From assembly GCF_039962115.1 (NCBI RefSeq), contig NZ_JAMPKJ010000013.1, forward strand, positions 1 through 64,000: a stretch of DNA of 64,000 nt, given 5' to 3'. Position 1 is the stretch's first letter; each line of letters starts with the position of its first letter. Under the pieces are notes generated by a model, which saw nothing but the letters and a program-made list of their open reading frames with translations, did no database searches and was not told where the DNA came from. The DNA comes from Funiculus sociatus GB2-C1. GTDB lineage: Bacteria; Cyanobacteriota; Cyanobacteriia; Cyanobacteriales; FACHB-T130. Below, in pieces: positions 32,538 to 42,412 of the stretch. The translations under genes were made by a program, and so were the position numbers.

Positions 32538-34907
32538 GTGCGAACAAGCGACGAAATCAAAGCAGAAATAGAAGGAAAATTCGGTTTTTTCCCCCCGTTT
32601 TTTGAACCTGCACTCGATACACCGCAGATTCTGGAAAATCTTTGGCAACAGACTCTATCGGCTTATGTCAATAATCCGCTGCCATCTTTATTCAAGGAAA
32701 AGCTTTTTGCTTACTTGTCGCGCTATTGCTCAGTTCCCTACTGCATCGTTTGCCATAGTTGTGCCTTGCGACCTTTAGGAATGACAGCCAAGGAATTGCT
32801 AAAACTACTGGAAACGCCACCACCTACGGGAAATCGGGAATCAGAAATCGAGAAGACAGAAGAATCTACCGCACTCCTCCAATCTGAGCAAAGCCTTTAC
32901 GACTATGCGATTTTAATTTTCCTGAAGCCTGAGAGTGCAGCAGCTTATCGGAAGCAGTTGCGTCAGTTGCTAGGATTAACTAATTACGCTCACTTGGTGG
33001 CGTTTCTGGGTTACATCAAAATGTGCCACCAGTGGGTAGAAAGTTATCCAGAGCTGTCATATAAAGCTGACCTACGCGCTGAGTCTCATCTAACCGCCTT
33101 GTTGGAAGAGGAACCTGACTTGGCGGATTTCTTTGCTGACTACAACGAAAAAATTCAGCAGGAAAAACACAGACGAGAAAATTTACTAGCAGCTCAAATT
33201 TTAGAGTTGCAACAGGTGCAGGAGGCACTTTTCGAGAGCGAACAGCGCTTTCGGGCTACCTTTGAGCAAGCTGCTGTTGGCATTTCCCATGTGGGGATAG
33301 ATGGTCGCTGGCTACGAGTTAACCAAAAGCTTTGCGAAATTGTGGGTTATACCCGCGAGGAACTGCTAAAGCTAACTTTTCAGGATATTACTCACCCGGA
33401 GGACTTGGAAGCAGACTTGGTATTAGCTAATCAATTGCTGGCTGGTGAAATAAAAACTTACTCAATGGAGAAGCGTTATCTTCGTAAAGATGGCTCAATC
33501 GTCTGGATTAATTTAACTGGGTCAATAGTAAGGGAACTGGGGGCTGGGGAACTGGGGACTGGGGACAAGGGACTGGGGACAAGGGACTGGGGACAAGGGA
33601 CTGGGGACAAGGGACTGGGTAAGAGTCCTTCCAATCACCAATCACCAATCCCCAATTCCCAATCCCCAATCCCCAATTCCCAATCCCCAATCCCCAATTC
33701 CCAATCCCCAATCCCCAATTCCCAATCCCCAATTCCCAATCCCCAATCCCCAATTCCCAATTTCCCAACACCAAAATATTTCATTGGTGTGATTGAAGAC
33801 ATCAGCGATCGCGTCCAAGCCGAGCAGGAGCTGCGAGAATCGAAAGGAGAACTCCAGGCAATTTATGATGGCATGGTGGATGGACTGCTAATTACCGAGC
33901 GAGAGACAACAAAGTTTCTTCGTGCCAATGCCGCAATCTGTAATATGTTGGGATATTCAGAAAGCGAATTATTATCAATGTCTGTAAAGGATATTCATCC
34001 ACCAGATCAGTTAGATTGTATCTGGGAAAAGTTTCAGGAAAAAGAAAAAGAAACGATTAGACATTGCAAAAATATTCCTTGCTTACGAAAAGACGGTAGT
34101 ATGTTTTTTGCAGATATTGGCTCTAAAGTCATTATTTATAATCAGATTCCCTGCAATATCGCATTTTTTAGAGATATTACTGACCGCAAAGCCGCTGAAG
34201 AACAGTTAACGCAACGAGCCGAAGAGTTAGCGATCGCTAATACCCACTTGGAACAGTTTGCTTATATTGCTTCTCACGATTTGCAGGAACCTTTGCGAAT
34301 GGTTGCCAGCTACACGCAGCTTTTGGCAAGACGCTATAAGGGCAAGCTGGATGATGATGCTGATGATTTCATTAGTTATGCGGTTGAAGGTGCTAACCGG
34401 ATGCAACAGCTGATTAAAGACTTGCTGGCGTTTTACCAGGTGGGGCATCGGGCCGAAACATTTGAGGCGGTGAACTGCGAGAAAGTTTTGCTGTTAGCGA
34501 TCGCAAATCTAACTGCTGCGATCGCCGAAAGTGGTGCAGTCGTGACTCACAATCCCCTGCCAGTGCTGCTAGGTAACGCTACTGGGCTGACGCAACTGTT
34601 GCAAAATTTAATTAGCAATGCTATCAAGTTCTCCCAGCAAAGCCCTCGGATTCATATCGAAGCTCGTTTGGGTGACAAGGAATGGGTGTTTTCTGTTAGG
34701 GATAATGGTATTGGCATCGATCCGCAGTACGCCGCGCGCATCTTTGTTATCTTTGGGCGCTTGCACACAAAATCTGACTATCCGGGAAATGGCATAGGAC
34801 TGGCAATTTGCCAGAAAATTGTCAACAGGCATCAAGGTAAAATTTGGGTAGAGTCTGAGTTAGGCAAAGGTTCTACTTTCTATTTCACTCTTCCTATAAT
34901 AAATTAG
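32538..34907 (+). CDS. Histidine kinase with AhpD-like N-terminus and two PAS domains
   Basis: The 789-residue protein starts at GTG 32538 behind AAAGGAGG. Residues 1-100 resemble the AhpD/carboxymuconolactone decarboxylase fold, with C69-x-x-C72-H73 in [21 protein letters not shown]1 (about 236-425) is split by a repeat-encoded insert at about 332-411 between its core and [18 protein letters not shown]2 covers about 430-550. A HisKA dimerisation domain has the H-box [13 protein letters not shown] near residue 575. The HATPase domain has [22 protein letters not shown] and [12 protein letters not shown]. It is soluble and presumably senses a redox or small-molecule signal. No response regulator is fused; the next gene encodes two receiver domains. 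Confidence 0.87.
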   Translation: MRTSDEIKAEIEGKFGFFPPFFEPALDTPQILENLWQQTLSAYVNNPLPSLFKEKLFAYLSRYCSVPYCIVCHSCALRPLGMTAKELLKLLETPPPTGNRESEIEKTEESTALLQSEQSLYDYAILIFLKPESAAAYRKQLRQLLGLTNYAHLVAFLGYIKMCHQWVESYPELSYKADLRAESHLTALLEEEPDLADFFADYNEKIQQEKHRRENLLAAQILELQQVQEALFESEQRFRATFEQAAVGISHVGIDGRWLRVNQKLCEIVGYTREELLKLTFQDITHPEDLEADLVLANQLLAGEIKTYSMEKRYLRKDGSIVWINLTGSIVRELGAGELGTGDKGLGTRDWGQGTGDKGLGKSPSNHQSPIPNSQSPIPNSQSPIPNSQSPIPNSQSPIPNPQSPIPNFPTPKYFIGVIEDISDRVQAEQELRESKGELQAIYDGMVDGLLITERETTKFLRANAAICNMLGYSESELLSMSVKDIHPPDQLDCIWEKFQEKEKETIRHCKNIPCLRKDGSMFFADIGSKVIIYNQIPCNIAFFRDITDRKAAEEQLTQRAEELAIANTHLEQFAYIASHDLQEPLRMVASYTQLLARRYKGKLDDDADDFISYAVEGANRMQQLIKDLLAFYQVGHRAETFEAVNCEKVLLLAIANLTAAIAESGAVVTHNPLPVLLGNATGLTQLLQNLISNAIKFSQQSPRIHIEARLGDKEWVFSVRDNGIGIDPQYAARIFVIFGRLHTKSDYPGNGIGLAICQKIVNRHQGKIWVESELGKGSTFYFTLPIIN
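33531..33769 (+). repeat. Large heptad-repeat element inside a PAS domain
   Basis: It runs about 240 bp. It has G-rich heptads (GGGGACT, GGGGACA, AAGGGACT types), a centre GGTAAGAGTCCTTCC, then a long run of CCCCAAT and CCCAATT heptads. It is translated without a stop as GDKGLGT-type then NSQSPIP-type repeats and adds about 80 residues to the kinase. Confidence 0.85.
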
Positions 34908-35148
34908 GGGTAAAAAATTGAAAAAAGGGAGAGTAACACCTCAAATAAATTTCGTTGCTAATGCTTTCCCCATTATTGACACGCCCAAGTATTTAAAATA
35001 CATAGAATCACCATGCGACATGTTACATTACCATCTTGAATATTGTGTAATTAATCTAAAATTCATAACTGATAATTGGAATGCTGCTTAAAGAATATCT
35101 GACCATACCCAGGCTAAAACCCCTAGCAAAACAAGCGAAGTAAAGCCC
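34908..35148. other. Intergenic region between the two kinase genes
   Basis: AT-rich with no supported gene. The gap of 241 bases argues for separate promoters for the two kinases. Confidence 0.4.
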
Positions 35149-38100
35149 ATGCAGATCAAAGAACCCATCACCGTTTTGTTGGTGGAGGATAACGTTGGCG
35201 ATGCCCGTTTGGTTCGGGAAATGTTGCGGGAAATGAATGCTACGCAGATAAAGCTGCTCCATGTAGTCAACCTGGAAGAGTGCCAGGTTTGCCTCGCCAA
35301 GCAGCGTAACCGTTCTGACCAAGAGAAGACAACGCCTTGTGTAGGGGTAATTTTGTTGGATTTGTCGTTACCGGATGGCAACGGGTTAGAAACGGTGATG
35401 CGAGTCCGCAGCGCGGCACCAGACATCCCGATTGTAGTCATGTCAGGACTAACTGATGAAGCGATCGCCCTCAAAGCTTTGCAAGAAGGAGCGCAAGATT
35501 ATCTCGTAAAAGGTTATACAGACGGTCATGGGTTGATCCGTGCCGTAAGCTATGCCATTGAAAGACAGCGGATGCAACTACGACTCCAACAAACTCAGCA
35601 AGCGTTGCAACAGCAGCTGGAACGGGAAGCCTTAATAAACCGCATTACCACCGCCCTGAATTCCAATCTCGATCCTCAATTTGTCGTGCAGGAAATTGTC
35701 CGGCAAACTCTCGAACCGATGGGCGGCGATTTCTGCATGGTAGCCCGCGACTTGCCTGAATCAAAACAATTTTTAATTGAAGCCGAATATTGGTCTGATT
35801 TGTCAGAGGGCGACCAAAGGCGAAATTTCCTAGCTTGGCAGGGAAAAACGCTGCTCTTTGAAGGTTGGCAAACGGTGAGAGACGAGTTACTACAAAATCG
35901 TCCTGTGACAATTCAAAATGAAAAAATAAAAATAAAAAATGCGGAAATTTTGAATGGTGAATCTTCAGTTTTGAATATTCCAGCTGTCCTGATGGCTCCT
36001 ATTTTTGTTAGGAACCAATACTACGGCAATCTAGTTGTCGGGTATATTCAGGGGGAAAATTCATTTAGTAACTCACAAATCCAGCTGCTGCAACAACTGG
36101 CACAGCAGACAGCGATCGCTCTTTACAATGCGCGAGAGCTAGAACAGTTAGAACACCTGGTGGAGGAGCGCACCCAGCAGCTAGGACGGGAAAAAGCCCT
36201 GGTAGAGGCAATCCTCAATTCAATTCAAGAGGGGATTGTTGTCAGTAAACCTGATGGTCAGGTGGTGATGTTGAATCCGGCAGGGTTACAAATATATGGT
36301 TTTGTAGGAGAAGTTGAAAAACCTAAACCTAAGACCGAATTAGCGCCTCACCTGGCTGAATATTTAGCTAAATTACAAATTCGCAATCCCGATGGTTCCT
36401 GCCCAACTCTTGAGGAACTACCTATCAGTAGAACAATTCGAGGAGAAATTTTTACCAATCACGAGCTAATTGTAGATTGTCCGAATGGGGAACAGAAGTG
36501 GGTGAGTCTTTCTGGATCGGCTGTCGTTGATGAAGCTGGGGAAGTTTTGCTGGCGGTGAATACAACGCGAGACATCACCAAAGGCAAACAGGCGGAGAAA
36601 GCACTGCGAGAATCAGAAACCAAATTTCGCACACTTTATGAATCAACCAGCGCCGCAGTCATGCTGCTGGATGAAAAAGGATTTTTCGATTGCAACAGCG
36701 CGACGCTAGAGTTATTAGGTTGCTCTGACTCAGAGGAGTTTTGCGGCAAACATCCCAGCGAATTTTCGCCACCGACTCAACCTAATGGTAACGACTCTTT
36801 TAGCCTTGCTTGTGATCGCATAGCCACTGCTTTAAGAGAAGGCAACTGTCGTTTTGATTGGATTCATCGGCGTAAAGATGGCACAGATTTCCCTACAGAA
36901 GTAATGCTAAGTGCAATCGAGTTGGGAAACCGGAAAGTGATACAAGCGGTAGTGTATGACATAAGCGATCGCATCCAGACAGAAATCGAATTGCGTCAAG
37001 CGTATGATGCAGCTGAAGCTGGAAGCCGCGCAAAAAGTGAATTTTTGGCAACGATCAGCCACGAACTGCGGACACCCCTCAACTCCATCTTGGGACTGTC
37101 TAACCTCCTGCTACAAGAAATATTTGGCACTCTCAATCAAAAACAAAAAGAATACGCTGCCTGCATTCATACCAGCGGCGAACATCTCTTGGCGCTGATT
37201 AACGATATCCTTGACCTTTCTAAAGTCGAAGCGGGCAAAGAACAACTCACTTTAACCCCTGTGAACGTCGAGAATTTGTGCGAATACGCACTAACAATTA
37301 TGCGAGAGCAAGCCTTAGAAAGAGGACTGCAACTCACCTGCGAAATTGAGCCAAATGTTAATATCTGCCTAGCCGATGAGCGGCGTTTGAAGCAGATGTT
37401 GCTGAATTTGCTGTCTAATGCGATTAAGTTCACACCAGCAGGATCAGTAAACTTAATTGTACAAAAGCAGCCTGAAGGCATTGCATTTACCGTAGCAGAT
37501 ACGGGCATCGGCATTGCCCCAGAAAAGCTGCCGTTACTGTTTCAGCCATTTCGTCAATTGGACAGCGGACTAAACCGACAGTTTACAGGCACGGGTTTGG
37601 GGTTGTCTCTGACTCGCGGTTTAGCCCGACTTCATGGCGGAGATGTGAGAGTTTCTTCAACCCTAGGAAAAGGCAGTACATTTACCATTGATATACCGGA
37701 TTTGAGCAGTGGTTCTTCATCTGTCATAAATTATCAATCATCAATCATCAATCAAGAATCATCAAGTAATGGACAAAAGCTTAAAAGTAATGAGCAAGGA
37801 AAAATTTTGATTGTAGAAGATGATAAAAACAGCGGGATGCTGTTGAATGATTATCTAAAATCTATTGGTTATACAGTAGAAATTTTAATAGATGGTGCAA
37901 ATTTTATAAGCAGGGTGCAAACATTCAAGCCTCATCTAATTTTGTTGGATTTCAATTTACCAAATGGTATTACTGGATTGGATCTGCTGACACAATTGCG
38001 GCAGGAACCGGATATAGCAGAACTGCCTGTGGTGATAGTGACAGCGATGGCGATGGCAGATGATAAAGAGCGTTGTCTAAATGCTGGTGCCGACGATTAT

Positions 38101-38157
38101 CTCAGCAAGCCAGTTGGTGTTCAACAACTGGAGTTAGTTTTAATGCGTTATTTCTAA
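35149..38157 (+). CDS. Hybrid histidine kinase with two receivers, GAF and two PAS domains
   Basis: This is a 1002-residue cytoplasmic protein. Receiver 1 (about 8-140) has phosphoacceptor Asp71 in VILLDLSLPDGNG and Lys in DYLVKGYTD. GAF covers about 165-330. PAS1 (about 345-480) and PAS2 (about 485-620) follow, ending VYDISDRIQTEIEL. HisKA has FLATISHELRTPLNS near residue 634. HATPase has LLNLLSNAIKFTPAG, VADTGIGIAPEK and TGTGLGLSLTRGLA. Receiver 2 has LILLDFNLPNG. Two AT-rich repeat-like tracts are translated in frame, in the GAF domain and in the HATPase-receiver linker. The neighbouring AhpD-PAS kinase could signal to its receivers; that is inference. Confidence 0.9.
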   Translation: MQIKEPITVLLVEDNVGDARLVREMLREMNATQIKLLHVVNLEECQVCLAKQRNRSDQEKTTPCVGVILLDLSLPDGNGLETVMRVRSAAPDIPIVVMSGLTDEAIALKALQEGAQDYLVKGYTDGHGLIRAVSYAIERQRMQLRLQQTQQALQQQLEREALINRITTALNSNLDPQFVVQEIVRQTLEPMGGDFCMVARDLPESKQFLIEAEYWSDLSEGDQRRNFLAWQGKTLLFEGWQTVRDELLQNRPVTIQNEKIKIKNAEILNGESSVLNIPAVLMAPIFVRNQYYGNLVVGYIQGENSFSNSQIQLLQQLAQQTAIALYNARELEQLEHLVEERTQQLGREKALVEAILNSIQEGIVVSKPDGQVVMLNPAGLQIYGFVGEVEKPKPKTELAPHLAEYLAKLQIRNPDGSCPTLEELPISRTIRGEIFTNHELIVDCPNGEQKWVSLSGSAVVDEAGEVLLAVNTTRDITKGKQAEKALRESETKFRTLYESTSAAVMLLDEKGFFDCNSATLELLGCSDSEEFCGKHPSEFSPPTQPNGNDSFSLACDRIATALREGNCRFDWIHRRKDGTDFPTEVMLSAIELGNRKVIQAVVYDISDRIQTEIELRQAYDAAEAGSRAKSEFLATISHELRTPLNSILGLSNLLLQEIFGTLNQKQKEYAACIHTSGEHLLALINDILDLSKVEAGKEQLTLTPVNVENLCEYALTIMREQALERGLQLTCEIEPNVNICLADERRLKQMLLNLLSNAIKFTPAGSVNLIVQKQPEGIAFTVADTGIGIAPEKLPLLFQPFRQLDSGLNRQFTGTGLGLSLTRGLARLHGGDVRVSSTLGKGSTFTIDIPDLSSGSSSVINYQSSIINQESSSNGQKLKSNEQGKILIVEDDKNSGMLLNDYLKSIGYTVEILIDGANFISRVQTFKPHLILLDFNLPNGITGLDLLTQLRQEPDIAELPVVIVTAMAMADDKERCLNAGADDYLSKPVGVQQLELVLMRYF
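35917..35985 (+). repeat. AT-rich repeat-like insert inside the GAF region
   Basis: CAAAATGAAAAAATAAAAAT and its surroundings resemble the AAAAATGAAAAATTAAAAA palindrome arm found at 55452. It is translated as NEKIKIKNAEILNGES within the GAF domain, unlike typical GAF sequence. Confidence 0.4.
37724..37765 (+). repeat. ATCATCA heptad tract in frame
   Basis: ATCATCA repeats with near-seven-base periodicity and is translated as NYQSSIINQESSS in the linker before the second receiver domain. Confidence 0.6.
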
Positions 38158-38200
38158 AAAAGTAAAAGAAAAAAAAATATATGTTTTTTCCTTTTACTTT
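38155..38200. terminator. Shared terminator between kinase and glycosyltransferase genes
   Basis: AAAGTAAAAG and CTTTTACTTT form inverted arms around an A/T-rich loop between the convergent stops. The right arm overlaps the stop of the glycosyltransferase gene. Confidence 0.55.
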
Positions 38201-40725
38201 CTAATTTCCTGAACAATGTACCAAGCTTTTAAAAAATTGCCCTGCATGAGCGCTGCAACGCCGTTTAAGGCTTTAATTTCGAGTAGGTTAGGGTTGAGTG
38301 CCACAGCTGGCTTCAGCACGTTTTGAGCCTTTTTGGGATGCCATTCGTACAGATGGACAAAGGCAAGATAAGCATAAGCGTAGGGATTTTCAGAGTCTAA
38401 CCGCACCACTCGTTCAAGGGATGCGATCGCGTCTTTAGCTTGTCGCTTCAAAACCCTTGACAAAGCCAGCGCATATGCCAAATCTCGGTTTGGTTCCCGT
38501 TGCAGCCGATACTCCAAAGCCAACTGCGCTTGCACCAGATAGTCTTGAATCGGGTCATACTGATTAATCCGCCCAGTTTCCGCAAAAATCTGCTCTAGGG
38601 CGGCTGTCCCTTGGGGTAAAGTAGCCGCTAAAGTCCGCAACTGAGTCCCCAAATCCAACTCAGGCGCAGGTGTAGCAGCAGCCGCAGCGTCAATCTTGAG
38701 AGTAACTGGCGGCACTTGTATGGGGTAAGTTTCACCAGTTTTTCGGTTCAGGTATGCCGCCTCCAGGGTGTAAATCCCAGCCGATGTATCAGCTTTTGGC
38801 AGCATTGCAGTCTGTTCCACTACTCGAAAACCTTTAGCTAATAATTTATCCGGCAGAATTTCTGGATATAAATTTCCCATCCCGATAGCGCGATCGTGTA
38901 ACCATTGAGATTTTGGATTTTCCCTATTCTCTTCGCTTCGCCAAGTTAGCAAAACGATACCAGATTGCAACTGTTCCCAGGAACCAGTCCACTCGTAGGT
39001 TACAGGGACAGGCACCCCAGGAGGGGCAATTTCTGGCACTTTTACATTTACTAACTTGACTTTATTTTGTGGTTCCGATAGCGGTTGTACCTGTACGGGT
39101 GGCGATTTTTGATGATAAAGTTTCAGACTACTGTTTTCGGATAAATTCCAAGTTTTATGCAGCTGAAAATCTGAACCTTGCTCGACAGTTTGGACAATGG
39201 TAGCTTGAGCATCGGGAACAGATCCTTGCTTGCCCGTTTTAGTTAGGAACCAGGAAAGCGATCGCGCATCTTGAGCCACTTGCTTCTTTCTCGTCCCCAC
39301 CTGTCGCCCGTAAACCTGAAAATTTTGCAGCGCACCGTAATAATTAAAATTGTGCTGATTAATATTGGCAGTCGATGGCAATACTCCCAACGTCGAACGC
39401 AAATAAGGCTCGGTTTGAATAATTTCTTTAATTACCTGTGGGTGAGGTAATTCTTTTTCTAAAAAAACTGGATGCTGAGCATAAGGGCTGAGGGCTTGCG
39501 TGAAATTTTTTCCTATCGTACCTTCCAGGGGAAACCAGTTAACAAACATCAGCAGCACTGCCAGACTAATCGTTACCCAACGGATGTAATTCCAACGACC
39601 AACCCATCGGGTCAAACCATAAGCCAGAAATAGCGCAACTACTGGCAAATAAGGCAACACATAGCGAGAATCTTTATTAATGTTTAGCGAACATAGCAAA
39701 TAAGCTCCCACCCAAAAAACTACCAGCCAACCGATTTTGGATTTATTCTCGTTACCAAGCTGAGCCTTCTGATTGCTAAGTGCTGCGCGGCCCCAATAAA
39801 TCAACAATCCTACAATCGGGACGAGCAACAAAGGCCAGGAAACATGATAAGGCAGAATTTTCCAATAATAAGTCCAAGCTTCTAGCGTATTCAGCGCCGG
39901 ATCTCCTTCTGCGATCGCTGAATCCACCGTCGCCCGCTTCCCCGATGTCAGCATCAGCAACCAATTAGCGCGATACCAGGGAGCAAACACCAACACCGAC
40001 AGCAACAACGAGAAAACCAGTTGAGCTAATCGTCCCCATGCTCGGTGCCGAATTACACCAACGCCCACCCACAGCAGCGGAGTCAACAGAAAAAACAGCG
40101 CCGTCTGCTTCACCATCAACGCCAGCCCCAAAGAAAGCCCAAAGACCGCCGCCCAAAACCACTCTCTTCTCTGCGTCCTCTGCGCCTCTGCGGTTCCAAT
40201 ACACCGCCACACCGTCAGACAGTAAAAACTCAACGCCACAACAGCCGTCAACGGAAAATCCAGCAGAAAATCCAGACGATACCGATAAAGGCCCGGTAAC
40301 AACTGGCACAACCCAGCCGCCCATAAACCAACTTCAACGCTAAACAGCTGCACACCCAAACCATATACAGAAGCCAGCAGAATCGCACTAAATAGCAGAT
40401 TCACCAACGTGGCACTATCTGGCCCCGTCCCAAAGAGATTCTGAACTATAGCCGTAGCAATATAGGTTAAAGGCGGCACTTTTGAGGAAAGTTGCCAAAA
40501 ACTCTCCCACCATTCCCCAGAAAACCACTGGGGATGTTGTAGAGCTTTCCAATAATTTAAAGAGCCTGTCAAGTAATCTGCCTGATCCCAGGATGGCACC
40601 GAACGGTCAAGGGCAAACCAAATGCGATCGCATACCGCCCCAACCAGCCAAATTATCCCCAAAAGCAGTAGGGGCGACTCTTGTAGTCCCTTGTAAAACG
40701 GATTGCGTTTATCTTTATCAGCCAC
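38194..40725 (-). CDS. GT-C glycosyltransferase (ArnT/PMT-like) with C-terminal TPR region
   Basis: This 843-residue protein has about ten or more membrane segments in its first 400 residues. In the first extra-membrane loop, SWDQADYLTG places Asp47 and Asp50 where GT39/ArnT-type enzymes keep their catalytic acidic residue. These enzymes transfer sugars from polyprenyl-phosphate donors on the far side of the membrane. Residues about 540-670 are beta-rich. The end has TPR-like helices (AYALALSRVLKRQ, NPYAYAYLAFVHLYEW). A short CGCAGAG-type repeat at 40162-40196 is translated as TAEAQRTQRRE between two membrane segments. It is followed by a related gene on the same strand. Confidence 0.82.
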   Translation of the reverse strand: MADKDKRNPFYKGLQESPLLLLGIIWLVGAVCDRIWFALDRSVPSWDQADYLTGSLNYWKALQHPQWFSGEWWESFWQLSSKVPPLTYIATAIVQNLFGTGPDSATLVNLLFSAILLASVYGLGVQLFSVEVGLWAAGLCQLLPGLYRYRLDFLLDFPLTAVVALSFYCLTVWRCIGTAEAQRTQRREWFWAAVFGLSLGLALMVKQTALFFLLTPLLWVGVGVIRHRAWGRLAQLVFSLLLSVLVFAPWYRANWLLMLTSGKRATVDSAIAEGDPALNTLEAWTYYWKILPYHVSWPLLLVPIVGLLIYWGRAALSNQKAQLGNENKSKIGWLVVFWVGAYLLCSLNINKDSRYVLPYLPVVALFLAYGLTRWVGRWNYIRWVTISLAVLLMFVNWFPLEGTIGKNFTQALSPYAQHPVFLEKELPHPQVIKEIIQTEPYLRSTLGVLPSTANINQHNFNYYGALQNFQVYGRQVGTRKKQVAQDARSLSWFLTKTGKQGSVPDAQATIVQTVEQGSDFQLHKTWNLSENSSLKLYHQKSPPVQVQPLSEPQNKVKLVNVKVPEIAPPGVPVPVTYEWTGSWEQLQSGIVLLTWRSEENRENPKSQWLHDRAIGMGNLYPEILPDKLLAKGFRVVEQTAMLPKADTSAGIYTLEAAYLNRKTGETYPIQVPPVTLKIDAAAAATPAPELDLGTQLRTLAATLPQGTAALEQIFAETGRINQYDPIQDYLVQAQLALEYRLQREPNRDLAYALALSRVLKRQAKDAIASLERVVRLDSENPYAYAYLAFVHLYEWHPKKAQNVLKPAVALNPNLLEIKALNGVAALMQGNFLKAWYIVQEIRK
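40162..40196 (-). repeat. CGCAGAG-type interspersed repeat in a glycosyltransferase gene
   Basis: On the coding strand it reads CCGCAGAGGCGCAGAGGACG, then CAGAGAAGAGAG. I recognise this as a dispersed cyanobacterial repeat. It is translated as AEAQRTQRRE in a cytoplasmic or lumenal loop. Confidence 0.6.
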
Positions 40726-40798
40726 AAAACCTAGGTGGATTAGTCTAACATCTTCCTCATATTTACAATAAAAGCCAACTGTTTATAAAGCTCTGTTA

Positions 40799-42412
40799 CT
40801 ATTTTTCAAGCTTCCAAAGCGAATATTGACCTTCTTCTAGCAAATTTATTTTATAATTTTGCTCTTTCTCAAGTTTGCTTCGCCATTCTTTAGAAGGATC
40901 AAGGAGGAACACATCGCTAAAACCATCGGCCATCTTAGGTAGATTGGGTTCAGTTACTAATTGAAGTTTTACTTTTGGTTCTAGTAGATAGCTATACGAT
41001 AGTATTTCACTTATATTATAGGAACGATTGGTGCTAATCAAAAGCGGTTTATTAGCTTTGTTAATTATCGGAGCTAGCTGGGGACTGTTAGTTGCCTTAT
41101 GCCACGAAGTTTCAGTTATTGGCATAGATGCACACGACACGACTCCAGCTAAAAACAACCCAGTTGTTATCCCCTTCCATAACTGTTGCTGCGAACCCGA
41201 AAATATCTTGGTAGCAAGCAGATAAGCAACAGCTAGTTGAATGCCTAAATAGCAAGGGGTTAGATATCGAGCAATAGCCGAACGCTGTCCCCCAAAAATT
41301 AAATCTGGTAGAATTAAAGTTAAACCTGTAACGCCTATCAGCGTGAAAATAAATAACCAAACTCGGATTTGAGTTTGACGACATACAAAATATAAGGAAT
41401 ATATTGCCAAACTTAATAAAGCAATACTAAGTGGCCTTCCCAAATAACTTTCAAATTCAGCAATATTAAAATGCAAATCCAAGAACACGCTCTTGAAACC
41501 CCCAACCCACGCTCTAACTAAAGATAGAAAGGGCATTTCTTTAGCTGTCCAACTGGCGGCATCAACTTCGTGGATTTGAACTAGCCAAGGGATAAAACTT
41601 ATCGAAGCTACAAGAGATGAAACTAGATATGCGATCGCGGTTTTATTCAAGCGAAAACGTTCAACCGCAATTACATATATCCCATGTCCAATCGCAATTA
41701 AAATAGAAAGCAAATACGTATAAAATCCTAATATCAAAGTTGCTGCATAAATCCCCCAACTAGATTTTGTTTTTAACCGCATTGCTCGCAGCAGTGCCGC
41801 ACTGGATAATAAAATTGTCATCGTCCACATACTGTATTCTCGCGCTTCCTGTGCATAGAGTACGTGAAATGGTGAAACTGCTATCAGCGCCACAGCAATC
41901 CATCCTACCAGCGACGAATCAAATAGTTCTAAGCATAGCCAATAAATACAAGGCAACACCAACAAACTCATCACCGCAGATAAACTCCGGGTCGCCGCTA
42001 CTGAATTACCAAATAAATGTACCCAAAATCTTCCCAGTATTACATAGAGTGGCGGATGTTGGGGGTCTTCTTTTATCAAAGATTGAATGCTATCTCCTAA
42101 ACCTTTTTCAGGATTAATCTGTACATACTTTTGTAAATCTTCAATACCAATTACATTACCAGTGAAGGCTTCCCGAACTACTTCTTCCTTGGTGTAACCA
42201 GAAATTTGTAGTGAAGTCATGGCTTCATCTCGCCAGTAAACTTTTTTATCAAGATTAGAGAAGCGAAAGAATACGCCTAAAATTAATAAGATAATAATTA
42301 AAAACCTTAATCCTTTCGGTGGTAGCGCCCAATGCCTCAATCTATCTTTTTCATGAGATTTTCCTGCAACCTGCTTAACGCTTGTTTCGTTGATACCTGG
42401 TTGATAAACCAT
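40799..42412 (-). CDS. GT39/PMT-type glycosyltransferase
   Basis: This 537-residue membrane protein has a hydrophilic N-terminus and about ten or more hydrophobic segments. The first loop has KVYWRDEAMTSLQ, with Asp62-Glu63 at the catalytic position of PMT-2/ArnT-like enzymes. EDPQHPPLYVILGRFW and LYAQEAREYSMW are also typical of this family. It resembles glycosyltransferases of the Dol-P-Man type. It likely serves surface glycan or lipid modification. It lies upstream of the larger GT-C gene on the same strand (73 bases apart), so both may form an operon. Confidence 0.86.
   Translation of the reverse strand: MVYQPGINETSVKQVAGKSHEKDRLRHWALPPKGLRFLIIILLILGVFFRFSNLDKKVYWRDEAMTSLQISGYTKEEVVREAFTGNVIGIEDLQKYVQINPEKGLGDSIQSLIKEDPQHPPLYVILGRFWVHLFGNSVAATRSLSAVMSLLVLPCIYWLCLELFDSSLVGWIAVALIAVSPFHVLYAQEAREYSMWTMTILLSSAALLRAMRLKTKSSWGIYAATLILGFYTYLLSILIAIGHGIYVIAVERFRLNKTAIAYLVSSLVASISFIPWLVQIHEVDAASWTAKEMPFLSLVRAWVGGFKSVFLDLHFNIAEFESYLGRPLSIALLSLAIYSLYFVCRQTQIRVWLFIFTLIGVTGLTLILPDLIFGGQRSAIARYLTPCYLGIQLAVAYLLATKIFSGSQQQLWKGITTGLFLAGVVSCASMPITETSWHKATNSPQLAPIINKANKPLLISTNRSYNISEILSYSYLLEPKVKLQLVTEPNLPKMADGFSDVFLLDPSKEWRSKLEKEQNYKINLLEEGQYSLWKLEK

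Noticed and set aside
33531..33769. CRISPR-like look of the regular short repeats
   Set aside because: The unit is seven bases without unique spacers and is translated in frame; no cas genes are present.
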